Notes: generated by a model from the sequence alone, not told the origin. Numbered from the stretch's first letter, positions 1-9,019 are shown. The stretch is 64,000 bases of DNA from Coriobacteriia bacterium (GCA_015655215.1 JAATFL010000009.1:89962-153961), one strand, 5' to 3'. Translations and numbers: made by a program.

Positions 1-2
1 TG

Positions 3-941
3 GAGGCGTTTCGCAGGTACGCACGGGAGTTCCCCACGAACTGCGTCCTGCTCGTGGATACGTTCGACGTGATGCAGGGCGTGCGCAACGCCATCACCGT
101 GGGTCTGGAGATGAGGGAGCGTGGGGACCGCCTCTCCGGCATCCGCATCGATTCCGGTGACCTGGCCTGGCTTTCGAAGCGCGCTCGTGCGATGCTCGAC
201 GAGGCGGGACTCGGCGATACGACGATCGTCGCAAGCAACAGCCTCGACGAGTACACCATCACCTCCCTCAAGGAGCAGGGTGCCTGCATCGACGCCTGGG
301 GCGTGGGCACGAGGCTCGCCACCGCCTACGACCAGCCGGCCCTCGGCGGCGTCTACAAGCTCTCGGCCATCCGACGCGGCGATGGACCCTGGGAGCCTCG
401 GCTCAAGATATCCGAGCAGGCCGTGAAGCTCACGATCCCCGGCGTGCAGGGGCTGCGACGCTACTACCATGAGGACGGCACGTTGGCGGGGGACATGATA
501 TACGACGTCAACGAGGGCCCGCGACAGGGGGATGAGGTCATCGTCCATCCGCTCGACCCGACGCAGCGCAAGGACCTCTCCGACCGGCGCTTCAAGGAGC
601 TTCTGGTGCCCCTGGCCCGCCATGGCGCGGTGCTCGGTCGAGAGGACATCGCCACCGTCCGCGCTCGGGCGGCATCTCAACTCGCCCTGCTCGACGTCTC
701 CATTCGGCGATTCTCGAACCCGCACCCCTATCCGGCCGGCATCGAACGAGGGCTGTACGGCGTACGCACCGCCCTCGTACTCGCCCTGCGTGGCTTCGAC
801 CCCGCCTCGGCCACCGTGGATGCGCACACGCTCGAGCGCGTGCGTGCCGCGCTCGCCTGCGCGCCGGGGAGCCTGGCGGGGGGCGGAGGTGCCGTCGTGC
901 CGCGCATGCCCCTGCGCGGCGGTTCTGACGACCGCTGCTGA
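3..941 (+). CDS. pncB: Nicotinate phosphoribosyltransferase, C-terminal part (5' end outside window)
   Basis: Nicotinate phosphoribosyltransferase makes nicotinate mononucleotide from nicotinate and PRPP in the Preiss-Handler NAD salvage route. The frame is open from the first bases, so 312 residues of a protein usually near 480 are present. Visible family motifs are LLVDTFDVMQG near the left edge, GIRIDSGDLA (phosphate-binding loop region) around window residue 50, VASNSLDEYTI, and DAWGVGTRL. The N-terminal half, including the regulatory His, lies outside the window. The next gene is nicotinamidase, which produces the nicotinate this enzyme consumes, so the pair forms a nicotinamide-to-NaMN salvage unit. 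The last 45 residues or so (Ala/Gly rich) are not conserved family sequence. Confidence 0.93.
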   Translation, partial: EAFRRYAREFPTNCVLLVDTFDVMQGVRNAITVGLEMRERGDRLSGIRIDSGDLAWLSKRARAMLDEAGLGDTTIVASNSLDEYTITSLKEQGACIDAWGVGTRLATAYDQPALGGVYKLSAIRRGDGPWEPRLKISEQAVKLTIPGVQGLRRYYHEDGTLAGDMIYDVNEGPRQGDEVIVHPLDPTQRKDLSDRRFKELLVPLARHGAVLGREDIATVRARAASQLALLDVSIRRFSNPHPYPAGIERGLYGVRTALVLALRGFDPASATVDAHTLERVRAALACAPGSLAGGGGAVVPRMPLRGGSDDRC

Positions 942-1046
942 GGCAGGCGGGCATGGGTGCAGAAGCTTCCCACCCTGTCCTTCGGGTTGCCGACCGGTTG
1001 CGCTATGCTGTCAGGATGACGTTTGACCCGATCGAAGGGAGAGGCC

Positions 1047-1673
1047 ATGCAGGCGTTGCTCATCATCGACGTGCAAAACGATTTCTGTCCTGGTGGTACC
1101 CTTGGGGTGCCGCGGGGAGACGAGGTGGTTGTGGTCGCGAACGTCGCCGCCGCCCTCTTCTCGTTGCGCGGGTACCCCGTCATCGCGACGCGTGACGCCC
1201 ATCCCGAGCACCACTGCTCGTTCGCCTCGACGTATGAGGGCCATGCGGTGGGGGATGTGATCGACCTTGGCGGCACGGCCCAGGTGCTGTGGCCCGACCA
1301 CTGCGTCGAGGGCACCTCGGGTGCGGCCTTGCACCCCGGCTTGCGTCACGACCTCATCGGGTTCGTCCAGCCCAAGGGTTCGGACCCGAGCATCGACAGC
1401 TACTCGGCGTTCTTCGACAATGCCCGGGGGCATGACACGGGGCTTGCCAAGCGCCTGCGCGCCCAAGGCGTCGACGAGTTGTGGGTCATGGGCCTTGCCA
1501 CCGACTACTGTGTCAAGGCGACCGCACTCGATGCACGTGCACTGGGTTTCTCGGTCACCATCATCTCCCAGGGATGCCGTGCGGTGAACGTGCACCCGGG
1601 CGATGCCGAGGCGGCGCTCGCCGAGATGGCGGCTGTGGCATGCGCCATCGTCGATGAAATCCCATCACTGTAA
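1047..1673 (+). CDS. pncA: Nicotinamidase (isochorismatase-fold)
   Basis: Nicotinamidase deamidates nicotinamide to nicotinate and ammonia in the cytoplasm, feeding the PncB gene just upstream. The 208-residue protein has the cysteine-hydrolase triad Asp8 (LLIIDVQNDF), Lys110 (VQPKGSD) and Cys155 (ATDYCVKATA). Probable metal ligands are Asp50 and His52 (RDAHPEHH) and His85 (WPDHC). The ATG at 1047 is chosen because a GAAGGGAGAG Shine-Dalgarno sits just upstream; a GTG eight codons earlier has no comparable site. Length and motif order are typical. A TATGCT -10-like hexamer lies about 45 bp upstream, so it may be transcribed separately from pncB. Confidence 0.94.
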   Translation: MQALLIIDVQNDFCPGGTLGVPRGDEVVVVANVAAALFSLRGYPVIATRDAHPEHHCSFASTYEGHAVGDVIDLGGTAQVLWPDHCVEGTSGAALHPGLRHDLIGFVQPKGSDPSIDSYSAFFDNARGHDTGLAKRLRAQGVDELWVMGLATDYCVKATALDARALGFSVTIISQGCRAVNVHPGDAEAALAEMAAVACAIVDEIPSL

Positions 1674-1682
1674 GGGGAAGAT

Positions 1683-2192
1683 GTGGTCGAGACAGGACAA
1701 GGCAGCGTGTCATCGTCAGCCGGGCATCCGCCCGTCACCATCATCTCCGATTCGGTCACGGCCATTTCACGAAAGATGGCCGACGACAACGGCATCCGAC
1801 TCGTGACGCTCTTCGTGAACGAGGGCGGGCTCAAGTATGCAGACGCCACCATGGATATCGATGGGTTCTATTCCCGCATCGGGCAGATGACCGACCCGCT
1901 ACCCACTTCTTCCCAACCGGCACGAGGAGAGGTGCTCACGGTGTCGTACGGCGAGACCACCGTCTTCGAGAAGGTGCGCACGTACTCTAGGGCGCTCGCA
2001 CTCATGGCCTCCACGTTAGAGGAGGAGGCATGGAGCCGCGAGGCCATCCAACCGGTCGTGGGACACGCGGTCGACGTCATCCCGGTGAGCCCGGTGATCG
2101 GCTCGCACGTGGGTCCGGCGGTGGGCATCGCCTACCAGTGCCTCTCCGCGCTACCGGGCAAGGCCGCCATGGTTCCCGAGTTCTCCGTCTGA
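1683..2192 (+). CDS. Short DegV-family protein missing the central region
   Basis: DegV proteins bind fatty acids and, in FakB form, present them to the kinase FakA. This 169-residue version starts with a recognisable DegV N-terminus (VTIISDSVTAIS, then TSSQPARGE where the family has TSQPS) and ends with the family C-terminus (PVSPVIGSHVGPAVGIAYQ). The central 100 or so residues, including the LSGTYQSA-like helix and the GRI loop, are absent without a frameshift. A GTG at 1683 follows pncA by nine bases, with AAGGGGA as ribosome site. A full-length DegV gene follows directly, so duplication followed by an internal in-frame deletion is the simplest history. Whether it still binds lipid is doubtful. 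Confidence 0.7.
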   Translation: MVETGQGSVSSSAGHPPVTIISDSVTAISRKMADDNGIRLVTLFVNEGGLKYADATMDIDGFYSRIGQMTDPLPTSSQPARGEVLTVSYGETTVFEKVRTYSRALALMASTLEEEAWSREAIQPVVGHAVDVIPVSPVIGSHVGPAVGIAYQCLSALPGKAAMVPEFSV

Positions 2193-2316
2193 TGCCCGAC
2201 GGGGTTCGCGTTCGCCGTAGTCCGATCGGGTGCGTGGTCGCCACCGATCGTGGCGGATGGCATACAATGATGGCTTTGAACTTATCCTCAGACCTGCATC
2301 GAGATTGAAGGACGCC

Positions 2317-3438
2317 ATGATCTATCGAGCAAATCCCCGGTGCAACCTCGTCGTCGACTCGTGCTGTGACCTTCCTCGGGAGCTTCTGGAGGAGGCTGGG
2401 GTCGAGATTCTCGAGTTTCCCTATGTGCTGGACGATGGTGAGCACCTTGACGACATGGGCCGTTCGCTCACGCCCAAGGAGTTCTATCAGAGGATGCGCG
2501 ATGGCGTGCAGCCCACGACGGCGCAGATTCCCATAACCGAGTTCATGGAGATGTTCAGCCGCATCGCCGACTCGGGCATCCCCACGGTCTACCTCGCCTT
2601 CACCGCCGCGCTGTCAGGTTCGTTCGATACGGCGTCGACCGTTCTCGCACAGGTGCTCGACTCCCATCCGGACGCGGAGATATACCTTGTCGACACGTTG
2701 CTCGCTTCGGTGGGAGAGGGCCTTCTCGTGTTGGGGGCCATCCGTCAGCGCGACCGGGGGCTCACCGCTGTCCAGCTCGCCGAGTGGGCACAGGAGGCTC
2801 GGTACTACGTGCACGGCTACTTCACGCTCAACACGCTCGATGCGCTGCAGCGCGGTGGTCGCATCCCCGCGATGGCGGCGAACGTGGGTGCCAAGCTCGA
2901 CATCAAACCCATCCTCACGTTCGACCTTGACGGCGACCTCACCTCGCACTCGGTGGTGCGGGGGCGCAAGAAGGCGCTCAAGGCCCTCATCGACCTCTTC
3001 TCGGAGCGCGCGACCGATGCCTCGCGTACCTCGATCATCATCGCAAGCGCCGATGCCGAGAAGGATGGAGACTTCGTCGAGGACCGCGCGAGCAAGGTGA
3101 CCGAGCTGCACCACGTGGTGCGTGCGAGCATCGGCCCGGTGATCGGCTCGCACGTGGGTCCCGGCATGCTCGCCATCGTCTTCTGGGGCCCCGACCGGCG
3201 CGAGGACATCTCCATCGCGGACCGTATCGCGAACAGCGTGCGCACGGCGATGCCCGGCTCCAACGGACACAACGGCATCGATCCGCTCAGCACACCGGCC
3301 GCCTCGAAGATCGCCCTTGAGGCAAGCGACAACGGCGAGGTACTCCGCGAGACCGCTCCGGAGGATGCCGTCCGCGACGAGGCCGGCGCATCCGCAGACC
3401 CCGACGACCTCTCGTCCGAGGAGCCACGCACCCGATAG
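2317..3438 (+). CDS. DegV family fatty-acid-binding protein
   Basis: This is a full-length DegV/FakB-like lipid-binding protein. Family landmarks appear in order: LVVDSCCDLP at the N-terminus, PTTAQIPITEF (position of the TSQP motif), LAFTAALSGSFDTA (lipid-binding helix), LDALQRGGRIPAM, and IGPVIGSHVGPGMLAIVF near residue 280. Residues after about 300 form an acidic, Ala/Ser-rich extension of roughly 70 residues that DegV proteins normally lack. The ATG at 2317 has GAAGGA upstream and starts directly before the conserved domain; a GTG 29 codons earlier is less likely. FakA is not in the window, so the fatty-acid kinase partnership is inferred from the family. Confidence 0.88.
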   Translation: MIYRANPRCNLVVDSCCDLPRELLEEAGVEILEFPYVLDDGEHLDDMGRSLTPKEFYQRMRDGVQPTTAQIPITEFMEMFSRIADSGIPTVYLAFTAALSGSFDTASTVLAQVLDSHPDAEIYLVDTLLASVGEGLLVLGAIRQRDRGLTAVQLAEWAQEARYYVHGYFTLNTLDALQRGGRIPAMAANVGAKLDIKPILTFDLDGDLTSHSVVRGRKKALKALIDLFSERATDASRTSIIIASADAEKDGDFVEDRASKVTELHHVVRASIGPVIGSHVGPGMLAIVFWGPDRREDISIADRIANSVRTAMPGSNGHNGIDPLSTPAASKIALEASDNGEVLRETAPEDAVRDEAGASADPDDLSSEEPRTR

Positions 3439-3499
3439 ACCTGGCATCACGTCTCGAATCCGACCGCCCGATAACGGCGTCTTCCCCGAAAGGACCTTC

Positions 3500-4537
3500 A
3501 TGATCTCCACACCCGACAAGACCACCATCGCCTTCATCGGCACCGGCACCATGGGCAGCGCCATGGCGGCCAACCTCATCAACGCGGGCTTTCAGCTCGT
3601 CGTCACCACGCGCACCAAGGAGAAGGCCGACGTCCTCGTCTCAGAGGGTGCGCGGTGGGCTGACTCGGTGGGGGAGGCCGTGAGGGATGCCGACGTCGTC
3701 ATCACGATGGTGGGCTACCCCGACGAGGTCGAGGACGTCTACCTGGGTGACGACGGGGTCGTCGACAACGCCGTCGCCGGCACCTACCTCATCGACATGA
3801 CCACCTCGAGCCCCAAGCTCGCCCGCGAGATAAACGCGATGGCGGCGGTGAACGACCTGCATGCCCTCGATGCCCCGGTGACCGGGGGCGACGTGGGCGC
3901 ACGCACGGGCACGCTCTCCATCATGGTGGGCGGCGAGGAGGAGGATTTCCAGGCGGTGTTGCCCGTGCTCGAGGTCATGGGAACCTCGGTATGCCATCAG
4001 GGCAAGCCCGGCAACGGCATGCTCGCCAAGCTTGCCAACCAGGTGGCGCTCGCCTCGTCGATGCTCGGTGCCGTCGAATGCCTTGCGTTTGCCAAGGCAG
4101 CTGACCTCGATCCCGTGAAGGTCCTGTCCTCGGTGCAGGCGGGAAGCGCCGGCTCGTGGACGCTTGCGAACCTTGCCCCTCGCATGCTGGCCGAGGATTT
4201 CGATCCCGGCTTCCGCGTCAAGCACCTCTGCAAGGACCTCGGACTCGCCCTCGACGTGGCCGAGGCGGAGGAGATCACGCTACCAGGGCTTGAGACGGCG
4301 GCGCAGCTCTATCGCATGCTTGCCACGGTAGGTGGGGCCGATATGGGCACCCAGGCCCTCATCCTCGTCTATTCCGACGAGGCGACCTGTGCGGCCCATG
4401 GGCTCGATTGGGAGGCCGCGATGGCCGATGGGGACGACGATGAAGACGGCGAGGGGCAGGGTCACGACGACGGCGACCCCCATCATCACCACCATCATCA
4501 TGACGACCCCTCCGACCCGCCCTTTTCCAGGAACTGA
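3500..4537 (+). CDS. 3-hydroxyisobutyrate dehydrogenase-type oxidoreductase with acidic/His-rich tail
   Basis: Beta-hydroxyacid dehydrogenase (6-phosphogluconate dehydrogenase fold), NAD(P)-dependent; the substrate is unknown. The Rossmann motif Gly14-x-Gly16-x-x-Gly19 (IGTGTMGSAMAANL) is followed by the substrate-binding segment DAPVTGGDVGARTGTLSIMVGG and the catalytic segment GKPGNGMLAKLANQ, whose Lys and Asn are the family's active-site pair. The fold ends near residue 305. About 30 further residues alternate Asp/Glu/Gly and then carry seven consecutive His followed by DDP, a metal-binding-like tail not normal in this family. The ATG at 3500 has GAAAGGA upstream and is separated from the DegV gene by 61 bases. 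Confidence 0.88.
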   Translation: MISTPDKTTIAFIGTGTMGSAMAANLINAGFQLVVTTRTKEKADVLVSEGARWADSVGEAVRDADVVITMVGYPDEVEDVYLGDDGVVDNAVAGTYLIDMTTSSPKLAREINAMAAVNDLHALDAPVTGGDVGARTGTLSIMVGGEEEDFQAVLPVLEVMGTSVCHQGKPGNGMLAKLANQVALASSMLGAVECLAFAKAADLDPVKVLSSVQAGSAGSWTLANLAPRMLAEDFDPGFRVKHLCKDLGLALDVAEAEEITLPGLETAAQLYRMLATVGGADMGTQALILVYSDEATCAAHGLDWEAAMADGDDDEDGEGQGHDDGDPHHHHHHHDDPSDPPFSRN

Positions 4538-4847
4538 GGGGCGAGTCGACCGATGCCGCCCGTGGGATGGATGCATCCCCGGATGCCTTCGTCCGCCTCC
4601 CCCAGGGTAACCGCAGGGGGTTCGGTGGTATCATATTATGGTCATGGATCTATCATGCGAGGCATTGCGCGTACCGCCCCATCGATCGATGCACGTCGAG
4701 GTGAGTGCGTGCAATCCTCCTCTTTGTCAACAACATACCGCAGCTGTGCTTGTCCCCGACGCCCATCACGCGTCTTCGTCGGACTCCTTTGGCCCACGAT
4801 GGGCCGATATCCACCGCACGTGGCTGCGGTTACCGGAAAGGAACACC
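4538..4847 (+). promoter_or_regulatory. 310-bp spacer with AT-rich promoter-like site
   Basis: I see no gene in this spacer. A five-pair C/G hairpin (4599-4603 with 4616-4620) is a weak terminator candidate for the upstream dehydrogenase. The overlapping hexamers TATCAT (4629-4634) and TATTAT (4634-4639) stand out in the GC-rich surroundings and are the best -10 candidates for the NYN gene. If so, its 5' UTR would be about 200 nt. Confidence 0.35.
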
Positions 4848-5615
4848 ATGTCCGATCAAGCACACTCGCTCGCGGTCTTCATCGATTATGAGAATCTTGC
4901 CCTTGGCACCGGCCCCCGCGGGGTCAAGGGCAAGCGCAAGCCGGCTATCATCCCCGACATGGGGATGGTGCTGGAGCGTCTCGTGGAGAAGGGCAAGGTC
5001 GTCGTCAAGCGCGCCTACTCCGACTGGCACCGGTTCCCCGATGCCGTCGAGTCCTTGCACGAACTCGGCATCGAGCTCACCGAGATACCCGACCGCAGGA
5101 ACACGGGGAAGAACTGCGCCGACATCCGACTCGTGGTGGATGCGATGGAGATGTGCCATGCCAAGGAGCACATCGATGCGTTCGTGATCGTCTCGGGCGA
5201 TTCCGACTTCACCCCCCTCGTGCTCAAGCTGAAGGAGAACGGCAAGGAGGTCATCGGCGTCGGACTGCGCGAGGCGACGAGCGACATCCTCGCCGCCAAC
5301 TGCGACGAGTTCATCTTCTACGAGGACATCGCCTCGCCTTCTGGCGTCCCCGTGCTCGACAAGGTCCCCGAGGAGAAGCGTCCTGCGTTCAAGCTGCTCT
5401 TCGAGACGATGGAGGCCGTCCAGCGCGAGGGTGGCGACCGCATGCACGCTTCGCTGCTCAAGATCATGATGCGTCGCAAGCAGCCACAGTTCAACGAGTC
5501 GACCTACGGTTACCGCAACTTCACCAAGTTCCTGCAGGATGCTGAGGCGATGGGGCTCATCGTCTTGCACAAGGACGCCAAGTCCGACACGTGGGTCGAG
5601 GGGGTTTCCAACTGA
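4848..5615 (+). CDS. NYN (LabA/DUF88-type) domain protein with C-terminal OST-HTH/LOTUS domain
   Basis: Predicted cytoplasmic RNA-binding PIN-like nuclease. The 255-residue protein begins with LAVFIDYENLAL (Asp13 and Asn16 of the acidic NYN centre), continues with NCADIRLVVDAME and VIVSGDSDFTPLV, the other two NYN signature segments, and ends its first domain near residue 160. Residues from about 175 to 250 (RPAFKLLFETMEAV through the YGYRNFTKFLQDAEAMG segment) match the winged-helix OST-HTH/LOTUS domain, known in other proteins to bind RNA, often G-quadruplex RNA. The ATG at 4848 follows GAAAGGA. Its TGA overlaps the ATG of the rRNA methyltransferase gene (TGATG), suggesting translational coupling and an rRNA/tRNA-related role. 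Confidence 0.88.
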   Translation: MSDQAHSLAVFIDYENLALGTGPRGVKGKRKPAIIPDMGMVLERLVEKGKVVVKRAYSDWHRFPDAVESLHELGIELTEIPDRRNTGKNCADIRLVVDAMEMCHAKEHIDAFVIVSGDSDFTPLVLKLKENGKEVIGVGLREATSDILAANCDEFIFYEDIASPSGVPVLDKVPEEKRPAFKLLFETMEAVQREGGDRMHASLLKIMMRRKQPQFNESTYGYRNFTKFLQDAEAMGLIVLHKDAKSDTWVEGVSN

Positions 5616-8600
5616 TGGTGGATACCGATCGACCCATCTGCTCGTCCGAGCGCCAGGACGCGACCGATAGGGAACGACTCGTGCCAGACCGAGGGGAGGA
5701 CGCCGTCTCCATCGCCGACGCCGCATCTCCTGCGACCACCGATGCCGATGGGTCCGAACCTGCTGCCCTGACCCTAGCCTCGTCCGACGAGGTCCCCGTC
5801 ACCCATCAGGAACCCGTCGAGACCACGCATGAGTTCTATGCTTCCGCGGCGCATGGCCTCGAGGGCTTGCTCTCCGACGAGATCCGTGGTCTGGAGGTGC
5901 GCGAGCTGCGTCCGCTGTCCACAGGGGTGACCTTCTTCGGCACCCTGGCGGTCGGCTATCGCGTGTTGCTCTGGTCACGGCTCGCCTCGCGCGTCTCCCT
6001 CATCCTCTCCTACGTCGACGCCATCGACGAGGCGCAGCTGTACCGCTCGATCAGGGCGTTGCCCTGGGAGGACCATCTCGACGTGCACGGCACGCTCGCC
6101 GTCGACGCGCGTGGGACCAACCCCAACCTCCGCAACACGCAGTTCACCGCACTGCGCACCAAGGACGCCGTCTGCGACCGCTTCCGCGATCTCTACGGTG
6201 AGCGTCCTAACGTTGCCAAGCACCCCGACCTGCGCATCTCCATCTCGGTGCACGGTTCTCGCGCCACGGTCGCCATCGACCTCGCCGGCGAGTCACTCCA
6301 TCACCGGGGGCATGGCGGCGCGGCCATGAAGGGCGGCTCCTCGGCACGTGAGTCGTTGGCCGCCGCCGCGCTCGTGTGCGCGGGATGGAAGGGCATCGCC
6401 CGGAAGGGCGGCATGCTCATCGACCCCATGTGCGGTTCCGGTGCGCTTGCCATCGAGGCGGCGATGGTCGCATGCGACATGGCACCCGGCATCCTTCGCA
6501 CCTCGTGGGGGTTCAATGGCTGGAAGGGTCATGACCAGAAGGCCTGGGACGCGCTTCTCGACGAGGCCGACGAACGTGCCGAGGCCGGTCGTGCCCATGC
6601 ACCCGTCATCATAGCGATCGACCCCAACCCCTCGGCCGTCGAGACCGCGCAAAGCTCTGCGCGGCTCATGGGCCTCGAGGACGTCGTCGACGTCCGACAG
6701 GGCTCGCTCATCGACTTCGCCACGATCGAGCTGCCCGAGCCTGGCATCGACGCTGAGACGGGTGCACCCATCCCCGGCCTCGTCGCCACGATACCTCCCG
6801 CCGGCGCGCGCTCTCTCTCTGCAGCCCAGCGTCCGGCGCTGTGGGCCGTTCTCGGTCAGTGCGTCCGCTCGCGCTTCGAGGGTTGGCGCTTCGCACTCGT
6901 GACTCCGGATCCCACCGTCGACGCGCCACTCGGCTTGCGCGCAACCTCGTCGAAGGCGCTCCCAGACGGCAAGGACGACACGTCGGTGCGTCTGTACACC
7001 GTCGCCGACGACCCGACGATGCGCCTCGTCCTCGACGAGGGTGCGACCGTCTTCGCCTCTGAACCTGGGACGGGTCAGTTCGTCGACCGTCTCCGTAAGA
7101 TGCACGCCCACAGGGCCAAGTGGGCGCGGCATACGGGGGTGGGTTGCTACCGCATCTACGATGCGGACCTGCCCGACTACAACTTCGCCATCGACATGTA
7201 CGAGGGCGCCGGCCTCGACGAGGGCAAGCGGTGGGTCAACGTCTCGGAGTACGCGGCGCCCTCCGAGGTCGATCCCGCGCAGGCGGCCGCTCGCCTCTCG
7301 GACGCCCTCACCGTCATCCCCCCGGTGCTGGGCGTCGAACCCAAGGACGTCTTCCTCAAGGTGCGGCATCGCGCCAAGGGCGGATCGCAGTACGCCTCCG
7401 ATCAGGCGAAGGCGGGTATCTGCGGCATCACGTCGGAGGACGGTCTTCTCTTCGAGGTGAACCTCTCCGACTATCTCGACACGGGCATATTCCTCGACCA
7501 CCGTCTCACGCGGGGTATGGTGGGGTCGCTTGCCGAGGGGAAGCGCTTCCTCAACCTCTTCGCCTACACGGGCGTCGCCACGGTGCACGCCGCCAAGGGC
7601 GGGGCGATGAGCACCACCACCGTCGACCTCTCAGGTACCTATCTGGGGTGGGCGCGCCGTAACATGGAGCTCAACGGCTTCGATACCTACGACGAGGGCT
7701 CGTCACACGAGTTCATCCAGTCCGACGTGATGGAGTGGGTCGCCTCGCAACGCCGCACGCGCAATCGCTGGGACGTGATATTCGTCGACCCGCCCACGTT
7801 CTCCAACAGCAGCGACGCGGCCGACTGGGACATCGAGCGTGACCATGTCGAGTTGCTCGTGGGCGTCTCACGTCTCGCCACGCGCAGCGGTACCATCATC
7901 TTCTCGTGCAACAAGCGTGGCTTCAAGCCGGATCTCTCCGCACTGCGCCGCGCTGGCGTGGAGCTGGAGGAGATCACGCGGCGCACCATCCCTGAGGACT
8001 TCGAGCGCAACCCCAAGATCCACTGTTGCTACGAGGTGCGACGATTCATCACCGACGACGAGCGGGAGCACTACTTCGGCGACGCGTCCGCGGCCGCGCA
8101 TGCCGAGAGGGCACGGACCGAGCGCAAGACGGTCCGCGAGGGTCGTCGCCCATCCGGTTCTGGCCGCAGCTTCGGCGGCGAGGGCGGCGGTCGAAACGAC
8201 CGCGTGGTCGCTCGCGATGGTGCTCGAGGTGCGGGGCGTGACGGTGCCCGCGACGACGGACGTAAAGCGAGACTCCCCGCGAGCCGGGGATCCGACCGCC
8301 GGAGTGGCGGCGGTCTCGGATACGGCTCCACGGACGGGGCCGATCGAGGCCATGGCTTTGGTGATGGCCTTCGCCGCGGTGCCGTCGAGCGTGGTGGAGC
8401 GCGACGCACGGCACCGGCCACGTCGAGTTCTGCACAGACCGACGACGGCAAGTACCGCGGCCGTCTCGAAGGGCTCTTCACGGCGAAGCGCGACCGTGGG
8501 CACGAAGGGTTCAAGGGGAGGCCCGGCACGGAGGGTCGTCCGCGTCCCACCGGTGCCTCTTCGCGAGGGTCGCGGCCGGGACGGACCGCCGAACCCGAGC

Positions 8601-9019
8601 GTGTCGAGGGCCGCGGCTTCGATGACCAACGCGTCGATCCCGCCTCCGAACCCACTCGGCCACATGATGGCACGCGCGATTCGAGCAGCGGCGGACGAGG
8701 TGGTCAGCGGCCCGGATCCCGCGATGGCGCGATGCGCGGTGGTTACCGTGGTGGGGCCTCGCGAGACGGTGGAGACCGCGGTCGCGGCGGTTCGCATGGC
8801 ACGGACCACCCCGACTCCCGGGGGACTGCAAGCCGTGGCGGTTCGCACGATACCGCCCCCCGTGGCACCTCCGCTCCAAGTCGTGGCGGCCAGGGAGGAC
8901 ATGGTGCTCAAGGTGGCTATCGCGGTACCGGCGGAGGGCACGACGGACGCAACCGCGGTTCGGGCCGTGGCACCGGCGGTGACCATGGTCCATCGAGCTT
9001 CGACGGGCCTCGTCCGTAG
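5615..9019 (+). CDS. rlmL: Bifunctional 23S rRNA methyltransferase RlmKL-like with long Arg/Gly-rich tail
   Basis: Fusion of an RlmL-like half (23S rRNA G2445 N2-methylation in E. coli) and an RlmK-like half (G2069 N7-methylation). After a low-complexity start of about 65 residues comes a THUMP region (HEFYASAAHGLEGLL to SLHHRGHGG), then MLIDPMCGSGALAIEAA near residue 265, the SAM site of the first half. The second half shows FLNLFAYTGVATVHAA and FVDPPTFSNS. In the first half the expected NPPYGER-type catalytic motif appears as TIPPAGAR near residue 392, so this half may be inactive. Residues from about 830 to 1134 are disordered, rich in Arg, Gly, Asp and Ser with many RGG/GGR triplets. The TGATG overlap with the NYN gene fixes the start. 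Confidence 0.9.
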   Translation: MVDTDRPICSSERQDATDRERLVPDRGEDAVSIADAASPATTDADGSEPAALTLASSDEVPVTHQEPVETTHEFYASAAHGLEGLLSDEIRGLEVRELRPLSTGVTFFGTLAVGYRVLLWSRLASRVSLILSYVDAIDEAQLYRSIRALPWEDHLDVHGTLAVDARGTNPNLRNTQFTALRTKDAVCDRFRDLYGERPNVAKHPDLRISISVHGSRATVAIDLAGESLHHRGHGGAAMKGGSSARESLAAAALVCAGWKGIARKGGMLIDPMCGSGALAIEAAMVACDMAPGILRTSWGFNGWKGHDQKAWDALLDEADERAEAGRAHAPVIIAIDPNPSAVETAQSSARLMGLEDVVDVRQGSLIDFATIELPEPGIDAETGAPIPGLVATIPPAGARSLSAAQRPALWAVLGQCVRSRFEGWRFALVTPDPTVDAPLGLRATSSKALPDGKDDTSVRLYTVADDPTMRLVLDEGATVFASEPGTGQFVDRLRKMHAHRAKWARHTGVGCYRIYDADLPDYNFAIDMYEGAGLDEGKRWVNVSEYAAPSEVDPAQAAARLSDALTVIPPVLGVEPKDVFLKVRHRAKGGSQYASDQAKAGICGITSEDGLLFEVNLSDYLDTGIFLDHRLTRGMVGSLAEGKRFLNLFAYTGVATVHAAKGGAMSTTTVDLSGTYLGWARRNMELNGFDTYDEGSSHEFIQSDVMEWVASQRRTRNRWDVIFVDPPTFSNSSDAADWDIERDHVELLVGVSRLATRSGTIIFSCNKRGFKPDLSALRRAGVELEEITRRTIPEDFERNPKIHCCYEVRRFITDDEREHYFGDASAAAHAERARTERKTVREGRRPSGSGRSFGGEGGGRNDRVVARDGARGAGRDGARDDGRKARLPASRGSDRRSGGGLGYGSTDGADRGHGFGDGLRRGAVERGGARRTAPATSSSAQTDDGKYRGRLEGLFTAKRDRGHEGFKGRPGTEGRPRPTGASSRGSRPGRTAEPERVEGRGFDDQRVDPASEPTRPHDGTRDSSSGGRGGQRPGSRDGAMRGGYRGGASRDGGDRGRGGSHGTDHPDSRGTASRGGSHDTAPRGTSAPSRGGQGGHGAQGGYRGTGGGHDGRNRGSGRGTGGDHGPSSFDGPRP

